Of a DNA stretch of 64,000 nucleotides, positions 27,311-36,624 are shown piece after piece. Under the pieces are notes generated by a model. It worked only from the letters and a program-made list of their open reading frames with translations, ran no database searches and was not told the origin of the DNA. Numbering within the stretch: position 1 is the stretch's first letter; each line of letters starts with the position of its first letter. This DNA is from Sphingomonas sanguinis NBRC 13937 (GTDB lineage: Bacteria > Pseudomonadota > Alphaproteobacteria > Sphingomonadales > Sphingomonadaceae), in NCBI RefSeq assembly GCF_001591005.1, contig NZ_BCTY01000001.1, positions 186,001 through 250,000 of the forward strand, in the 5' to 3' direction. Made by a program: the position numbers and the translations under genes.

Positions 27311-28733
27311 TGCAGTCCGCAAACCCTTTCGACGTTGGCTGGCCGGCTCGGCGCTGGCCCTGCTGGGCGGATGCTCGATGGCACCCGCCTATCACCCGCC
27401 GGTGATCGCCGCGCCGCCCGCCTATAAGGAGGCAGCGCCAGCGAACGGGGTCTGGCAACCCGTGGGCGCGGCCCGTCCCCGTTCGGACTGGTGGACGAGT
27501 TTCGGCGACCCGACACTCGACACGCTGGAGGCGCGGATCGACGGCGGCAACCCGACACTGGCGGGGGCGCTCGCGCGCTATGACGTCGCCCGCGCCTATC
27601 TGGCCGGGGCGAAGGCGGGGCTGTTGCCGCATGTCGGGCTCGACGCAAGCCTGATCCGCAATCGCCAGTCGGACGAGCGCCCCTTACGCGGCGGCAGTCA
27701 GCCCGACTTCTATACGGCCGCCGCGATCGGTGGCGATATCGGCTATGAGGCCGATCTGTGGGGCCGGGTGCGCAACTCGGTCGCCGCGGGCCGCGCCGAG
27801 GCGCAAGGCGCGGCCGACGAGGTTGCGGCCGTCAAGCTGTCGCTGGAGGGGCAGCTGGCCAGCGAATATATCGCCCTGCGCGGCCAGGATCGCCAGCTAG
27901 CCCTGCTGAACGAGACGATCGACGCCTTTGGCAAGGCGGACGCGCTGACCCGACGGCGGTTCAAGGGCGGCATCGCATCAGGCATGGATGTGGGGCGTGC
28001 CGACGCGCTGCTGGGCGAGGCCCAGGCCCAGGCGGCCGAGGTCGCGGCGAGCCGGGCGCGGACCGAACATGCCATCGCCGCATTGGTCGGCGAACCCGCC
28101 TCGTCCTTCACGCTGGCCCCAGCCGCGACAGTCCTCGCCATTCCCGCGATCCCGACGGGCCTGCCCTCCACCCTGCTCGCCGCGCGTCCCGATGTCGCCA
28201 ATGCGGAGCGGCGCATGGCCGCCGCCAACGCTCGGATCGGCGTCGCCAAGGCGGCCTTCTTCCCGCAGATCACGCTGGGCGGCAATGGCGGTTTCCAGAG
28301 CACCGCGCTCGCCGGTCTCATTGCCGCGCCCAACCTGTTCTGGGCGGTCGGGCCGGGCGCGATCCTCAACCTGTTCGACGGCGGCCGTCGCCGCGCCGAT
28401 CTGGCCGCTGCCCGCGCGGCCTGGACGCTGGCGGCCAGCGACTATCGCGCCCGTGCGCTCGGGGCGTTCCAGGATGTCGAGGATGCGCTCGCCACGCTGC
28501 GCCATCTGGGCGACGCACAGGCGGCGCAGGACCGCGCCGTCACCGCCGCCACCACGACGCAGGCGATCGCGCTCGACCGGTATGTGAAGGGCGCGGCCAC
28601 CTATCTCGACGTCGCCACCGCGCAGGAAGCGGCGCTCCGCGACCGCCAGGCCGCGTTGGACCTGGAGACACGCCGACAGGCGGCCAGCGTGGCGCTGTTC
28701 CGGGCCATCGGTGGCGGCTGGCAGCCTTCATAA
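27303..28733 (+). CDS. TolC/NodT-family outer-membrane efflux lipoprotein
   Basis: A 476-residue outer-membrane factor. The lipobox LLGGC places lipidation on Cys24, as in NodT/OprM proteins. Two repeated helical/barrel halves follow, with the conserved ARPDVANAERRMAAANARIGVAKAAFFP block in the second half. It forms the exit duct of the tripartite pump. The start overlaps the adaptor stop by 8 bp. Only 6 bp separate its stop from that of the convergent methyltransferase gene. Confidence 0.93.
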   Translation: MADAVRKPFRRWLAGSALALLGGCSMAPAYHPPVIAAPPAYKEAAPANGVWQPVGAARPRSDWWTSFGDPTLDTLEARIDGGNPTLAGALARYDVARAYLAGAKAGLLPHVGLDASLIRNRQSDERPLRGGSQPDFYTAAAIGGDIGYEADLWGRVRNSVAAGRAEAQGAADEVAAVKLSLEGQLASEYIALRGQDRQLALLNETIDAFGKADALTRRRFKGGIASGMDVGRADALLGEAQAQAAEVAASRARTEHAIAALVGEPASSFTLAPAATVLAIPAIPTGLPSTLLAARPDVANAERRMAAANARIGVAKAAFFPQITLGGNGGFQSTALAGLIAAPNLFWAVGPGAILNLFDGGRRRADLAAARAAWTLAASDYRARALGAFQDVEDALATLRHLGDAQAAQDRAVTAATTTQAIALDRYVKGAATYLDVATAQEAALRDRQAALDLETRRQAASVALFRAIGGGWQPS

Positions 28734-28739
28734 GCCCGA

Positions 28740-29348
28740 TTACAAGGTGGGGAGCGACCGGAAACCCTGCGTCGCTCCCCGCCGCGCGATAAGCACCTGC
28801 CACTTCGCGCGGCGGCGCACGGTATGGATCGTCCATGGCACGCCCGTGATGTGCAGAAAGCGCTGCTGGATACCGGCCGCGTGCTGCGCGAAGTCGTAAT
28901 AATCGATCCGGTGATGCGCCAATACCAGCCGCCCGCCCGGACGAAGCGTTTCGGCGACACCCAGCGCCACCTGCCGCATGGCGTCGGGCGAAAGATAATA
29001 GAGCAGCTCCGCGATCACCACCGCGTCATAGCGAAGCTTCGGAAAGCGTGCGGGCAGAGCCAAAGTCACCGCCCGGCTGCGCGGCCAGGGCGCAATGGCG
29101 CGGGCCGTCAGGCGCGTACCCTCATCCGTCCCCTCGGTCGCGTCGAGCCGTAGGGCGCGCGCCGCCAGTGCCCGACTGTTCGAGCCGTTGCCGCTGCCCA
29201 GTTCCAGAATGCGGCCCCACGGCCCTGCGCCCAGGGCATGCAGGATCGCCGCCCGCTTCACCGCCTCGTCCCGGTCGGAGAAGGTACGCCAAGGGTCATC
29301 ATCCGCCGCAAATTTCTGCGAAAAGCCGCTCAGGTCGATCGCTCTCAT
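28740..29348 (-). CDS. class I SAM-dependent methyltransferase (NodS-like)
   Basis: A 202-residue methyltransferase. Motif I is ILELGSGNGS (47-56), with the acidic residue at the end of strand 2 in LRLDATEGTD and motif post-I in YDAVVIAELLYYL. The N-terminal DPWRTFSDRDEAVKRAAIL is similar in style to NodS N-methyltransferases. In other bacteria it is often fused to a PIG-L deacetylase domain; here they are separate genes overlapping by 4 bp (29345-29348). It is the last gene of a four-gene operon. Its last codons run through a perfect 10-bp hairpin. The acceptor is unknown. Confidence 0.87.
   Translation of the reverse strand: MRAIDLSGFSQKFAADDDPWRTFSDRDEAVKRAAILHALGAGPWGRILELGSGNGSNSRALAARALRLDATEGTDEGTRLTARAIAPWPRSRAVTLALPARFPKLRYDAVVIAELLYYLSPDAMRQVALGVAETLRPGGRLVLAHHRIDYYDFAQHAAGIQQRFLHITGVPWTIHTVRRRAKWQVLIARRGATQGFRSLPTL
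28749..28780. terminator. terminator-like hairpin at convergent gene ends
   Basis: GGGGAGCGAC (28749-28758) pairs perfectly with GTCGCTCCCC (28771-28780). There is no T-run on either side. It lies 16 bp after the efflux operon stop and inside the last codons of the methyltransferase, so it may protect or end transcripts from both sides. Confidence 0.45.
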
Positions 29349-29998
29349 GCCCGCGCCTCGACGAAATATTCGACTGGGTGGGCGAAGACCGTCAGTTCGT
29401 GCCGGGCGATCGAAAACCCCTGAGGATCGTCGGTGATCGCGCCGAGTTGCGTGCGGTGCGCCCGGATGAGCGACCGCTTCACCAGCGCTCCGCCAGTCAG
29501 CGGGACGGTGCGGCAGCGAGGGCCCATCCGGCGCTGCGGCGGCCAGACCTGATAGGTCAGGCGACGCCCGCCGAAGCGGTAACATCGCAGCGCATCGGCC
29601 ACGGCCCGGTGGTCGGGATGCGCATCGGTCGCCGCAGGACCGACCAGCAGGTCCGGCTTCCCTTGCCGCCGCAGGGTCTGATGCAATGCGACGCAACACC
29701 GATCCTGCCCGTCCGACAGACCGCCATCGGGCAAACGCAGGAAGGTCACCGCTCCGCGCCGCACCCCCAGCCGGCGCAGCGCGTGCAGGCTCTCCCCCTC
29801 CCGTGCGGCGGCCAGGCGCTTGGCGGGCCATGCCACGCTGTTCGGATGCGACGCAGCGCCGTCGCTGACCACGATGACCGCGACTTGGCTACCCTGTCGC
29901 CGCAGGGCCTGGATCAACGCGGCTGCCCCGATCACTTCGTCATCGGGATGCGGCGCGACGATGACCGCCCGGCCTATGCCTGCCAGCCGTAGCCTCAC
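29345..29998 (-). CDS. PIG-L family deacetylase
   Basis: A 217-residue LmbE/PIG-L metal-dependent deacetylase. The zinc motif APHPDDE is at residues 16-22 and the second histidine motif is DAHPDHRAVADAL. Family members remove acetyl groups from N-acetylglucosamine linked to lipids, inositol or thiol precursors. It overlaps both neighbours by 4 bp (ATGA). Together with a GT2, an N-methyltransferase-like enzyme and an acyl-CoA-dehydrogenase-like flavoprotein it suggests modification of an amino-sugar conjugate; this is inference. Confidence 0.9.
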   Translation of the reverse strand: MRLRLAGIGRAVIVAPHPDDEVIGAAALIQALRRQGSQVAVIVVSDGAASHPNSVAWPAKRLAAAREGESLHALRRLGVRRGAVTFLRLPDGGLSDGQDRCCVALHQTLRRQGKPDLLVGPAATDAHPDHRAVADALRCYRFGGRRLTYQVWPPQRRMGPRCRTVPLTGGALVKRSLIRAHRTQLGAITDDPQGFSIARHELTVFAHPVEYFVEARA

Positions 29999-30990
29999 AG
30001 CGCAGGTGCCAGTAGGCCCAGTTGCACCGCACGCCCGACGCGGAGGCGCTGGGCATCCGGCACCGGCTGGCGCAGATAGACGGCGAGGTCGCTCAGCATG
30101 GCCGAGAGCGGGTGCTCCAGAAAATGGCCGGCCAGCCCGACCGCTCCTTGCGCGATCGCCATGGCTCGCTCGGCCGCGTCGGTCACCGCCAGACGCGCCG
30201 CCGCCACCCGTGCCAACCGCGCATCTTCCGCTGCCCCGTCCTCGAACCAGAGACGCGCGGTCCGCCGCACGACCGCCGCCGCCATGTCGGCCAGTCCGAA
30301 CAGTTCGGCCAGTCGCGCCGATTGAAAGGGATCGTCGGCCCGCCCCGTCTCGATCAGATGGTCGCGGGTCCGGTCGACAATCCCCGCGATTCCGCCCGCA
30401 TGGACCGCCACGAAGCGTAGCGCCCCGCCGCTGAAATAGGGTTCGCGGGCATAAAGGCCGGGCGCACCGATCCGATCCTCGTCCTCGATCGCCGCATCAT
30501 GCCAGCGGACCCGATGCGTCTCCGACCGCTGCATACCCGTCACGTGCCACCAGTCGCGATCGATCTTCGGGGCCACACGCGCCAGGTCGAGCAGCAGCAG
30601 TTGCGCGCCGCTGGGCCCGTCGGCGGTCACCAGCGCATGGCTCAAGACCCCGGCACCGGAGGCGTAGCTTTTGCCACCCGACAGCCGATAACCGTCCAGC
30701 CGCAGCGGCTCCCCCGCCAGCGCCGCGTTCCACACGCCCAGCGTCGCCCCGTTGGCAACCAGATGCTGCAACCGGTCCCGCTGGCGGTCCGAACCATAAC
30801 GCTGCACGATCTGCACCGCGTCGACATGGCCCTCCAGCAAGCGTCCGAGTGGCAGGTCGCGACGGCCGCATTCGTACAGCGATGTCAGCAGCGCGACCAA
30901 CGCGTCGACGGTCTGCGGATCGCCCGGCGGATGCTCGGCCCAGCCCGACGCGGCAACCGCGTTTCGCAAGGCAGCGGCCATCCCGCTCAT
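29995..30990 (-). CDS. acyl-CoA dehydrogenase-like flavoprotein
   Basis: A 331-residue member of the acyl-CoA dehydrogenase fold, shorter than the usual 370-400. The middle beta domain has LRLDGYRLSGGKSYASGAG, as in the flavin-dependent monooxygenase-like (DszC) branch, and the C-terminal four-helix domain ends HPLSAMLSDLAVYLRQPVPD. The canonical active-site glutamate context (YEGT) is not visible, so dehydrogenase activity is doubtful; hydroxylation or a structural role is possible. I chose the ATG at 30990 for its exact ATGA overlap with the glycosyltransferase stop, over the alternative at 31008. Confidence 0.83.
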   Translation of the reverse strand: MSGMAAALRNAVAASGWAEHPPGDPQTVDALVALLTSLYECGRRDLPLGRLLEGHVDAVQIVQRYGSDRQRDRLQHLVANGATLGVWNAALAGEPLRLDGYRLSGGKSYASGAGVLSHALVTADGPSGAQLLLLDLARVAPKIDRDWWHVTGMQRSETHRVRWHDAAIEDEDRIGAPGLYAREPYFSGGALRFVAVHAGGIAGIVDRTRDHLIETGRADDPFQSARLAELFGLADMAAAVVRRTARLWFEDGAAEDARLARVAAARLAVTDAAERAMAIAQGAVGLAGHFLEHPLSAMLSDLAVYLRQPVPDAQRLRVGRAVQLGLLAPAL

Positions 30991-32015
30991 GCCGCGATCT
31001 CGCAGCACCGGTTTTCCAGGATCGTCAGTATATCCTCCGCTTCGTCGAGAGACACCATGTCGTTATGGATGGGCGCCGCCGGGACAATCCGCATCGCAAA
31101 CGCCTCCGCATTCGGACAGTCGCGCACGACGCCCAGCACATGATCCGCCGTCAGGCCCAGCCGCTCGCCCAGCCTCGCCCGTTCATCCAGCCGATCCATC
31201 ACACCGAAGCCTTGTCGCGCCGCCGCCTGCGCTCGCCATTGCCACGCCACGCCACGCGGATCGGCCATGCGCGGCTGCTCGCCCTGGTCCAGCGCCCGCA
31301 ACAGCCCGGCCAACCCGCCTGCGATGCGTCCCTCGCGGCGAGAGGATGTCTCGACCACCATCGCCGCGTCCCGGCGGACGCGCAGACCCGCCCGGCTGGC
31401 GTCGTCCAGCAATCGCGCATCCTCGCCGGACGGCATCGGCAGAAAGCCCCCGATCATGCGATAGGCGCTGGCCCGCATCGCGATATTCGCGCCGCCGCTA
31501 AAGTGATGCGTGTCCCGCGCCTCCCAGGCCACCGGATCGAGGCTGCGCCGATAACGATGCAGCCGGTCGTAATAGCGCTCGATCCGGAATGCTTGCGGAT
31601 CGCCGGTCGCGCGGGTGCGGACGATGCGCCCCGCGACGACCTCCGCTTCGGCCAGGGCCTTGCAACCCATCATGATCCAGTCAGAATGCGGTCGGCTGTC
31701 GGCATCGGTCGTGAAGATCAACCCGTCCTCGCCGTCCAGCAGGGCCAGCCCCATCGCCACCGCCGCCCCCCGCGCCGCGCCCGCATTCGGCACGCCGTCG
31801 GCTCCGCCCTGCGCGACGGTCAAGCGATAGGGCAAAGTCGGGACGATATGCTCCAGCCAGGCCGAACTGCCATCGCTGCAATCATCGAGATAAAGGCAGA
31901 CGGTCAGCAGCGCGCGGTCCACCGTCAATTCGGCCATCGCCTGCATCAGCTGCGGCAACATCGCCTCTTCATTTCGGGCCGGAATGCAAATGACTATGGG
32001 CATGTCGTCGAGCAC
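30987..32015 (-). CDS. family 2 glycosyltransferase
   Basis: A ~342-residue cytoplasmic GT-A enzyme. The N-terminus has VICIPARNEE, then YLDDCSDGSS and the metal-binding FTTDADSRP (DxD). HHFSGGANIAMRASAY and PSGEDARLLDDA are the acceptor-side motifs of GT2 enzymes. No membrane segments are apparent. The GTG at 32015 has GGGAGA six bases upstream; ATG 32003 and ATG 32036 are alternatives. It is the first gene of the ATGA-coupled operon and diverges from the catalase gene. Donor and acceptor sugars are unknown. Confidence 0.86.
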   Translation of the reverse strand: MLDDMPIVICIPARNEEAMLPQLMQAMAELTVDRALLTVCLYLDDCSDGSSAWLEHIVPTLPYRLTVAQGGADGVPNAGAARGAAVAMGLALLDGEDGLIFTTDADSRPHSDWIMMGCKALAEAEVVAGRIVRTRATGDPQAFRIERYYDRLHRYRRSLDPVAWEARDTHHFSGGANIAMRASAYRMIGGFLPMPSGEDARLLDDASRAGLRVRRDAAMVVETSSRREGRIAGGLAGLLRALDQGEQPRMADPRGVAWQWRAQAAARQGFGVMDRLDERARLGERLGLTADHVLGVVRDCPNAEAFAMRIVPAAPIHNDMVSLDEAEDILTILENRCCEIAA

Positions 32016-32215
32016 ATTCGTTCTCCCATGCCTCATTCAACAAATTGACGGATACGAGCTCCATCCCCGTTCGAGCCCAAGAACGCCGTCAAGATTATTC
32101 ACCTACATCAAACTCCGCCAGCTTCCATTGATGAAGATCAACCAAATATTTATCGGACGAAGATCGCTGCCACGCGTTGAAGGAGCCAATCCTATCAACA
32201 GCGAAAGATACATCC

Positions 32216-34378
32216 ATGGGCACGCGAAGCAGCAAGAGCGACAGCGGCAAGACCAAGGCCGCCCCGTCGGCCAAGACGGACCAGGCCCAGTCCTATGCCG
32301 AGGCCCAGGGGCACGGCGGCGAAACCCATCAGAGCACCGACGACCTCGCCCGCACGATGACGACCCAGCAGGGTGTGCCGATCGCCGACGATCAGAATAG
32401 CCTGCGCGCCGGGGAGCGTGGTCCGACGCTTCTCGAGGATTTCATCCTGCGCGAGAAGATCTTCCATTTCGACCATGAGCGCATTCCCGAACGCGTTGTC
32501 CATGCGCGCGGCTATGGCGCGCACGGCGTGTTCGAACTGACCGAGAGCCTGGCCGACTATACCCGCGCCGACGTGCTGAGCACCGTGGGGCAACAGACCG
32601 AGGTTTTCGTCCGCTTCTCGACGGTGGCGGGCAACAAGGGGTCGATGGACCTGGCGCGCGACGTGCGCGGCTTTGCCGTCAAATTCTATACGAAGCAGGG
32701 CAATTGGGACATTGTCGGCAACAATATCCCGGTCTTCTTCATCCAGGACCCGATCAAATTCCCCGATCTGGTCCATGCCGTGAAGCAGGAACCCGACCGC
32801 GCCTTTCCCCAGGCACAGTCGGCGCATGACAATTACTGGGACTTCGCCTCGCTGAGCCCCGAGGCATGGCATATGGTGATGTGGCAGATGTCGGATCGGA
32901 CGATCCCGCGCTCCTTCCGCACCATGGAGGGCTTTGGCGTCCATAGCTTCCGGCTGGTCGATGCCGAGGGCAAGTCGACCTTCGTCAAATTCCATTGGAA
33001 GCCGCACCAGGGCCTCCAGTCGGTGCTGTGGAACGAGGCGGTCAAGATCAACGGGGCCGATCCCGATTTCCATCGCCGCGACCTGTGGCAGGCGATCGAA
33101 AATGGCGACTTCCCGCAATGGGATCTGGGCGTCCAGCTATTCGACCAGGAAACGGCCGACCGGTTGCCCTTCGACCATCTCGATTCGACCAAGCTGATCC
33201 CGGAAGAAGAGGTGCCGGTTCGTATCGTCGGCACCATGACGCTAAACCGCAATGTCGACAATTTCTTCGCCGCGACCGAACAGGTGGCCTTCTGCACGCA
33301 GAATGTCGTGCCGGGCATCGACTTTTCCGACGATCCGCTGCTCCATGGGCGCAACTTCTCTTATCTGGATACCCAGCTGAAGCGGCTGGGCGGGCCCAAT
33401 TTCACCCATATCCCGGTCAACGCACCGCGCTGCCCGGTGATGAATTTCCAGCAGGACGGCCATATGGCGATGCACAACCCCAAGGGGCGCGCCAATTACG
33501 AGCCCAATAGCTGGGGCCCGGACGGTGGCCCGCGCGAAAATCCGACCATCGGCTATCGCAGCTTTCCCGCCGAGGTTCAGGGCACCAAGCAGCGCATCCG
33601 AGCCGAAACCTTCGCCGATCATTACAGCCAGGCACGGCAGTTCTTCATCAGCCAGATGCCCATCGAACAAAAGCATATCGGCGATGCGTTGGTGTTCGAG
33701 CTGTCGAAGGTGGAGCGGGTCGATATCCGCGCCCGCGCCGTCTCTCACCTGCGCCTGATCGACGAGGGGCTGGCGGCGACGGTGGCCGATGGCCTGGGTC
33801 TCGACCTGCCCGAACCGGCGCAGGCGGCCAAGCCGACACTCGAACTGCCGCCCTCCCCCAAGCTCAGCATCCTCGGCAATGCGCCCGAGGACTTCAAGGG
33901 GCGCAAGATGGGCATCCTGCTGACCGACGGCAGCAGCGCCGAGTTGTTCGCCGCCCTGACCAAGGCGCTCGACGCGGAAGGGGCGCTCTACGAAGTGGTC
34001 GCGCCCAAGATCGGCGGCGTGACGCTGGACGACGGGACCAAGGTCCCCGCCCAGCAGAAGATCGATGGCGGCCCCTCGGTGCTCTACGATGCAGTGGCGG
34101 TCCTGCCGTCCAAGGCGGGCGTCGCCATGCTCGCCAAGGACGCCACGGCCAAGGATTTCGTCGCCGACGCCTTCGCCCCTTGCAAGTTCATCGGCCATAC
34201 CGAAGCAGCCGCCACGCTGTTCCAGGCCGCCGGTGTCACGGAGCCGGACGACGGCTTCATCGCGCTTGCCAAGGCAAAGGACGCCAAGGGCTTTATCGTC
34301 CAGTGCCGCTCCTTGCGCTTCTGGGCCCGCGAGTTGCGGGTCGATCTGGATGCGGCCGCGCTTAAGGCCCCCGCATAA
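32216..34378 (+). CDS. katE: large-subunit catalase (HPII/KatE, clade 2)
   Basis: A 720-residue catalase that breaks hydrogen peroxide into water and oxygen. The distal histidine is His96 in [12 protein letters not shown], the distal Asn lies in [15 protein letters not shown], and the proximal haem tyrosine is in [11 protein letters not shown]. About 150 extra residues at the C-terminus form a flavodoxin/DJ-1-like domain ([20 protein letters not shown]), diagnostic of clade 2 catalases. The ATG at 32216 fits the N-terminus best, although its ribosome site is weak. It is monocistronic and ends at a strong terminator. Confidence 0.96.
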   Translation: MGTRSSKSDSGKTKAAPSAKTDQAQSYAEAQGHGGETHQSTDDLARTMTTQQGVPIADDQNSLRAGERGPTLLEDFILREKIFHFDHERIPERVVHARGYGAHGVFELTESLADYTRADVLSTVGQQTEVFVRFSTVAGNKGSMDLARDVRGFAVKFYTKQGNWDIVGNNIPVFFIQDPIKFPDLVHAVKQEPDRAFPQAQSAHDNYWDFASLSPEAWHMVMWQMSDRTIPRSFRTMEGFGVHSFRLVDAEGKSTFVKFHWKPHQGLQSVLWNEAVKINGADPDFHRRDLWQAIENGDFPQWDLGVQLFDQETADRLPFDHLDSTKLIPEEEVPVRIVGTMTLNRNVDNFFAATEQVAFCTQNVVPGIDFSDDPLLHGRNFSYLDTQLKRLGGPNFTHIPVNAPRCPVMNFQQDGHMAMHNPKGRANYEPNSWGPDGGPRENPTIGYRSFPAEVQGTKQRIRAETFADHYSQARQFFISQMPIEQKHIGDALVFELSKVERVDIRARAVSHLRLIDEGLAATVADGLGLDLPEPAQAAKPTLELPPSPKLSILGNAPEDFKGRKMGILLTDGSSAELFAALTKALDAEGALYEVVAPKIGGVTLDDGTKVPAQQKIDGGPSVLYDAVAVLPSKAGVAMLAKDATAKDFVADAFAPCKFIGHTEAAATLFQAAGVTEPDDGFIALAKAKDAKGFIVQCRSLRFWARELRVDLDAAALKAPA

Positions 34379-34390
34379 TCGGCCGTGCGA

Positions 34391-34418
34391 CGGGAAGGTC
34401 CGACAGGCCTTCCCGTTT
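34391..34418 (+). terminator. terminator after catalase
   Basis: CGGGAAGG (34391-34398) pairs perfectly with CCTTCCCG (34408-34415), followed by TTT. It is 12 bp after the catalase stop and may act on the convergent deacetylase operon as well. Confidence 0.8.
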
Positions 34419-34451
34419 GCCTTGGGGTCATGTCGTGTTTGGCCGCAACGC

Positions 34452-35333
34452 CTACACGGCCAGCCCCTTCGCATCGACATGCTCGGCAATGGCTCCGGCG
34501 GTCGTCCACCAGATACGGGGATCGTCCGCCTCGCGAAGCTCCTCCAGCACGCGCGCCAAGGGGGGCACGCGGTGCGCCTGACCCATGATGTAGGGGTGAA
34601 GCGCAATGCCCAAGACCGAGGGACGCCGATCCGCCTCGGACAGCAGCTGAGTGACCGCATCGCGGATCATCGTGGCGAAGCTCTCCGCTTCCTGCCGACG
34701 CTGGATCACCGAGGGAATGTCGTTGATCTCCTGCGAATAGGGGATCGACAGCAGATCGCCATGCCGGGTCCTCAACCGCGTCGGCTGGTCGTCATGCGCC
34801 CAGTCAAGCACATATCGATAACCCGCCGCCTTCAGCAGATCAGGCGTCGCCTCGCTCTCCGAAATCCAGGGCCCCAGCCATCCCGCAGGTCGAACGCCCA
34901 ACGACGCCAAGCGCTCGGTTACGTCGGCGATCAGGCGACGCTCCTTGCCCTCGTCCAGTTCACCCTGCGCCTTCGCATTGGTGCCACCATGCGCCGCGAT
35001 CTCGTCGCCGCGATCGCGGCAGGCGTCCGCGAGGCCGGGACAGCGATCGAGTATCTCCGCGTTCACGAGCGCGGTCGTCTTCAGCTCCAGCCGGTCGAAC
35101 AGGTCGAAGAGCCGCCACGCGCCCACGCGATTGCCGTAGTCGCGCCAGGCGTAGTTCATGACGTCGGGCTGGGTCTGCGACGGCGCGAGTTCGGCGCCCA
35201 GGCCCCCGCCAAAGTCAAAGATCTCGTGATTGACGCCCAGATAGATGGCGACCCGCCGCCCCTCCGGCCAGTCATAGACCGGACGATCGACGATGGGGCG
35301 ATAGGGGTAACGGCCATGCTCGGAAGAATTCAT
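34452..35333 (-). CDS. polysaccharide deacetylase family protein (PuuE/CE4-like)
   Basis: A 293-residue NodB-fold protein of the branch containing allantoinase PuuE and related amidohydrolases. Visible landmarks are VAIYLGVNHE near the N-terminus, TALVNAEI, GDEIAAHGG with the conserved histidine, and LGIALHPYIMG near the end. No signal peptide is seen, so it is probably cytoplasmic. It follows the MFS gene by 42 bp and is the last gene of the GH3-MFS-deacetylase unit. Substrate may be an N-acyl group or ring amide; not determinable here. Confidence 0.85.
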   Translation of the reverse strand: MNSSEHGRYPYRPIVDRPVYDWPEGRRVAIYLGVNHEIFDFGGGLGAELAPSQTQPDVMNYAWRDYGNRVGAWRLFDLFDRLELKTTALVNAEILDRCPGLADACRDRGDEIAAHGGTNAKAQGELDEGKERRLIADVTERLASLGVRPAGWLGPWISESEATPDLLKAAGYRYVLDWAHDDQPTRLRTRHGDLLSIPYSQEINDIPSVIQRRQEAESFATMIRDAVTQLLSEADRRPSVLGIALHPYIMGQAHRVPPLARVLEELREADDPRIWWTTAGAIAEHVDAKGLAV

Positions 35334-35375
35334 CGCGCCTCAACGCGGGCGGCCGGGAATGGATGCCCCTGACGC

Positions 35376-36584
35376 CTAGCGCCAGGCCCGCACGCCCAGG
35401 ATGGTCACGCCGCCCGCCAGCGTCATCAGGGCGAGTACGGACAGGACAGGGCCGAAATCATGCGGCGTCGCAAACCGCCAAGCCAACCCGGCCCCGATCA
35501 GACCGGGCAGCGTATTGGTGAGGTTGAATAGTCCCAGGTCGCGGCCGCGATGGCGCGGATCGGGCAGCAGCTGAAAGCTCAGGCCCGAATGAAGCGCGAC
35601 GAAGACCGACGACCCTGCGGTGTAGAGAATGAACGCCGCCGCCGCCACCACGGCCCCCTTGGCGAGCGCCATCGCGAACAATCCCGACGCCGCGACCAGC
35701 GCTGCCAGCAGCAGCACATATTGCCGCCGCGCGGTCCGATCCGCCATCCGCCCCAGCAACAGCGCGATGGGCAGGGGCACGATAAAAGCCAGGGTGAAGA
35801 CCTGCCCGACCCATCGCGGTAGGTCGGCGCGCGCCGATGGAGGTACGATCGTCTCGAAATAATAGAGCAGATAGCCATGGGTCACCACCGCCGCGACCTG
35901 GACCAGCAGGCGCGAGAGCCCGGCCGTCCAGAAATCGCGCCGGGGCGGGCGGGCGGCGGGCGCGACGATGGCGGCCTCCTCCCCTGCCATGCGGGGCCGG
36001 ACCAGCAACAGCGGCAACGTGCATAGCAGGACGACCGCGACCACCATGACCAACCGCCCCCGCTCCCCCAGCCACTGCTCGCCCACCAGCCAGGCGGAGA
36101 GCGCCGCCGCCACCGGATTGCCCAACGCAAGCAGCGCGCCCGCCATGCCGCGCCGGGCATCGCGGATCTCCTCGGCCATGACCGCCATCATCGGCGCGAG
36201 CAGCGCGTTGACCGCGACCTGGAAACCCAGCACCGACAGGGCCAGCGCCATCGGGGTCGCCGCCCAGCCGATCGCCGCATAGCTGGCGGCGATTCCGGCC
36301 AGCCCCAGCGCCATCCAGACCCGCCTGCCCCCGCCTGCCCGCCGCGACCGATCGCTCAACCAGCCGAACAGGATATTGGCGCCGCTTGCCGCCACCGCCC
36401 CGGCGACCGCAATCAGGGACAGAAGCGCGATCCGCTCGTCCGGGCTCACCACCTCGACCCGCATCGGCACGAGCAAGGTCAAGAGCGGCCAATAGGCGAT
36501 CACCCCGCCGATATTGGCGAGCGCAAACAGCCACAGGGGCAGAGGCGTGCGCGACCGCAGGGGATCGGGATGGGAGACAGACAT
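35376..36584 (-). CDS. MFS transporter
   Basis: A 402-residue major-facilitator protein with about 12 hydrophobic segments. The loop 2-3 signature appears as GWLSDRSRR, and the equivalent loop 8-9 as GRMADRTARR. It sits 40 bp after the beta-glucosidase gene in the same direction, so uptake of the released sugar across the inner membrane is the likely role. There is no domain that defines the substrate. Confidence 0.9.
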   Translation of the reverse strand: MSVSHPDPLRSRTPLPLWLFALANIGGVIAYWPLLTLLVPMRVEVVSPDERIALLSLIAVAGAVAASGANILFGWLSDRSRRAGGGRRVWMALGLAGIAASYAAIGWAATPMALALSVLGFQVAVNALLAPMMAVMAEEIRDARRGMAGALLALGNPVAAALSAWLVGEQWLGERGRLVMVVAVVLLCTLPLLLVRPRMAGEEAAIVAPAARPPRRDFWTAGLSRLLVQVAAVVTHGYLLYYFETIVPPSARADLPRWVGQVFTLAFIVPLPIALLLGRMADRTARRQYVLLLAALVAASGLFAMALAKGAVVAAAAFILYTAGSSVFVALHSGLSFQLLPDPRHRGRDLGLFNLTNTLPGLIGAGLAWRFATPHDFGPVLSVLALMTLAGGVTILGVRAWR

Positions 36585-36624
36585 GACCCACCCTGCCCCC
36601 GATCATGCGTTTCGGCAACGCCCG

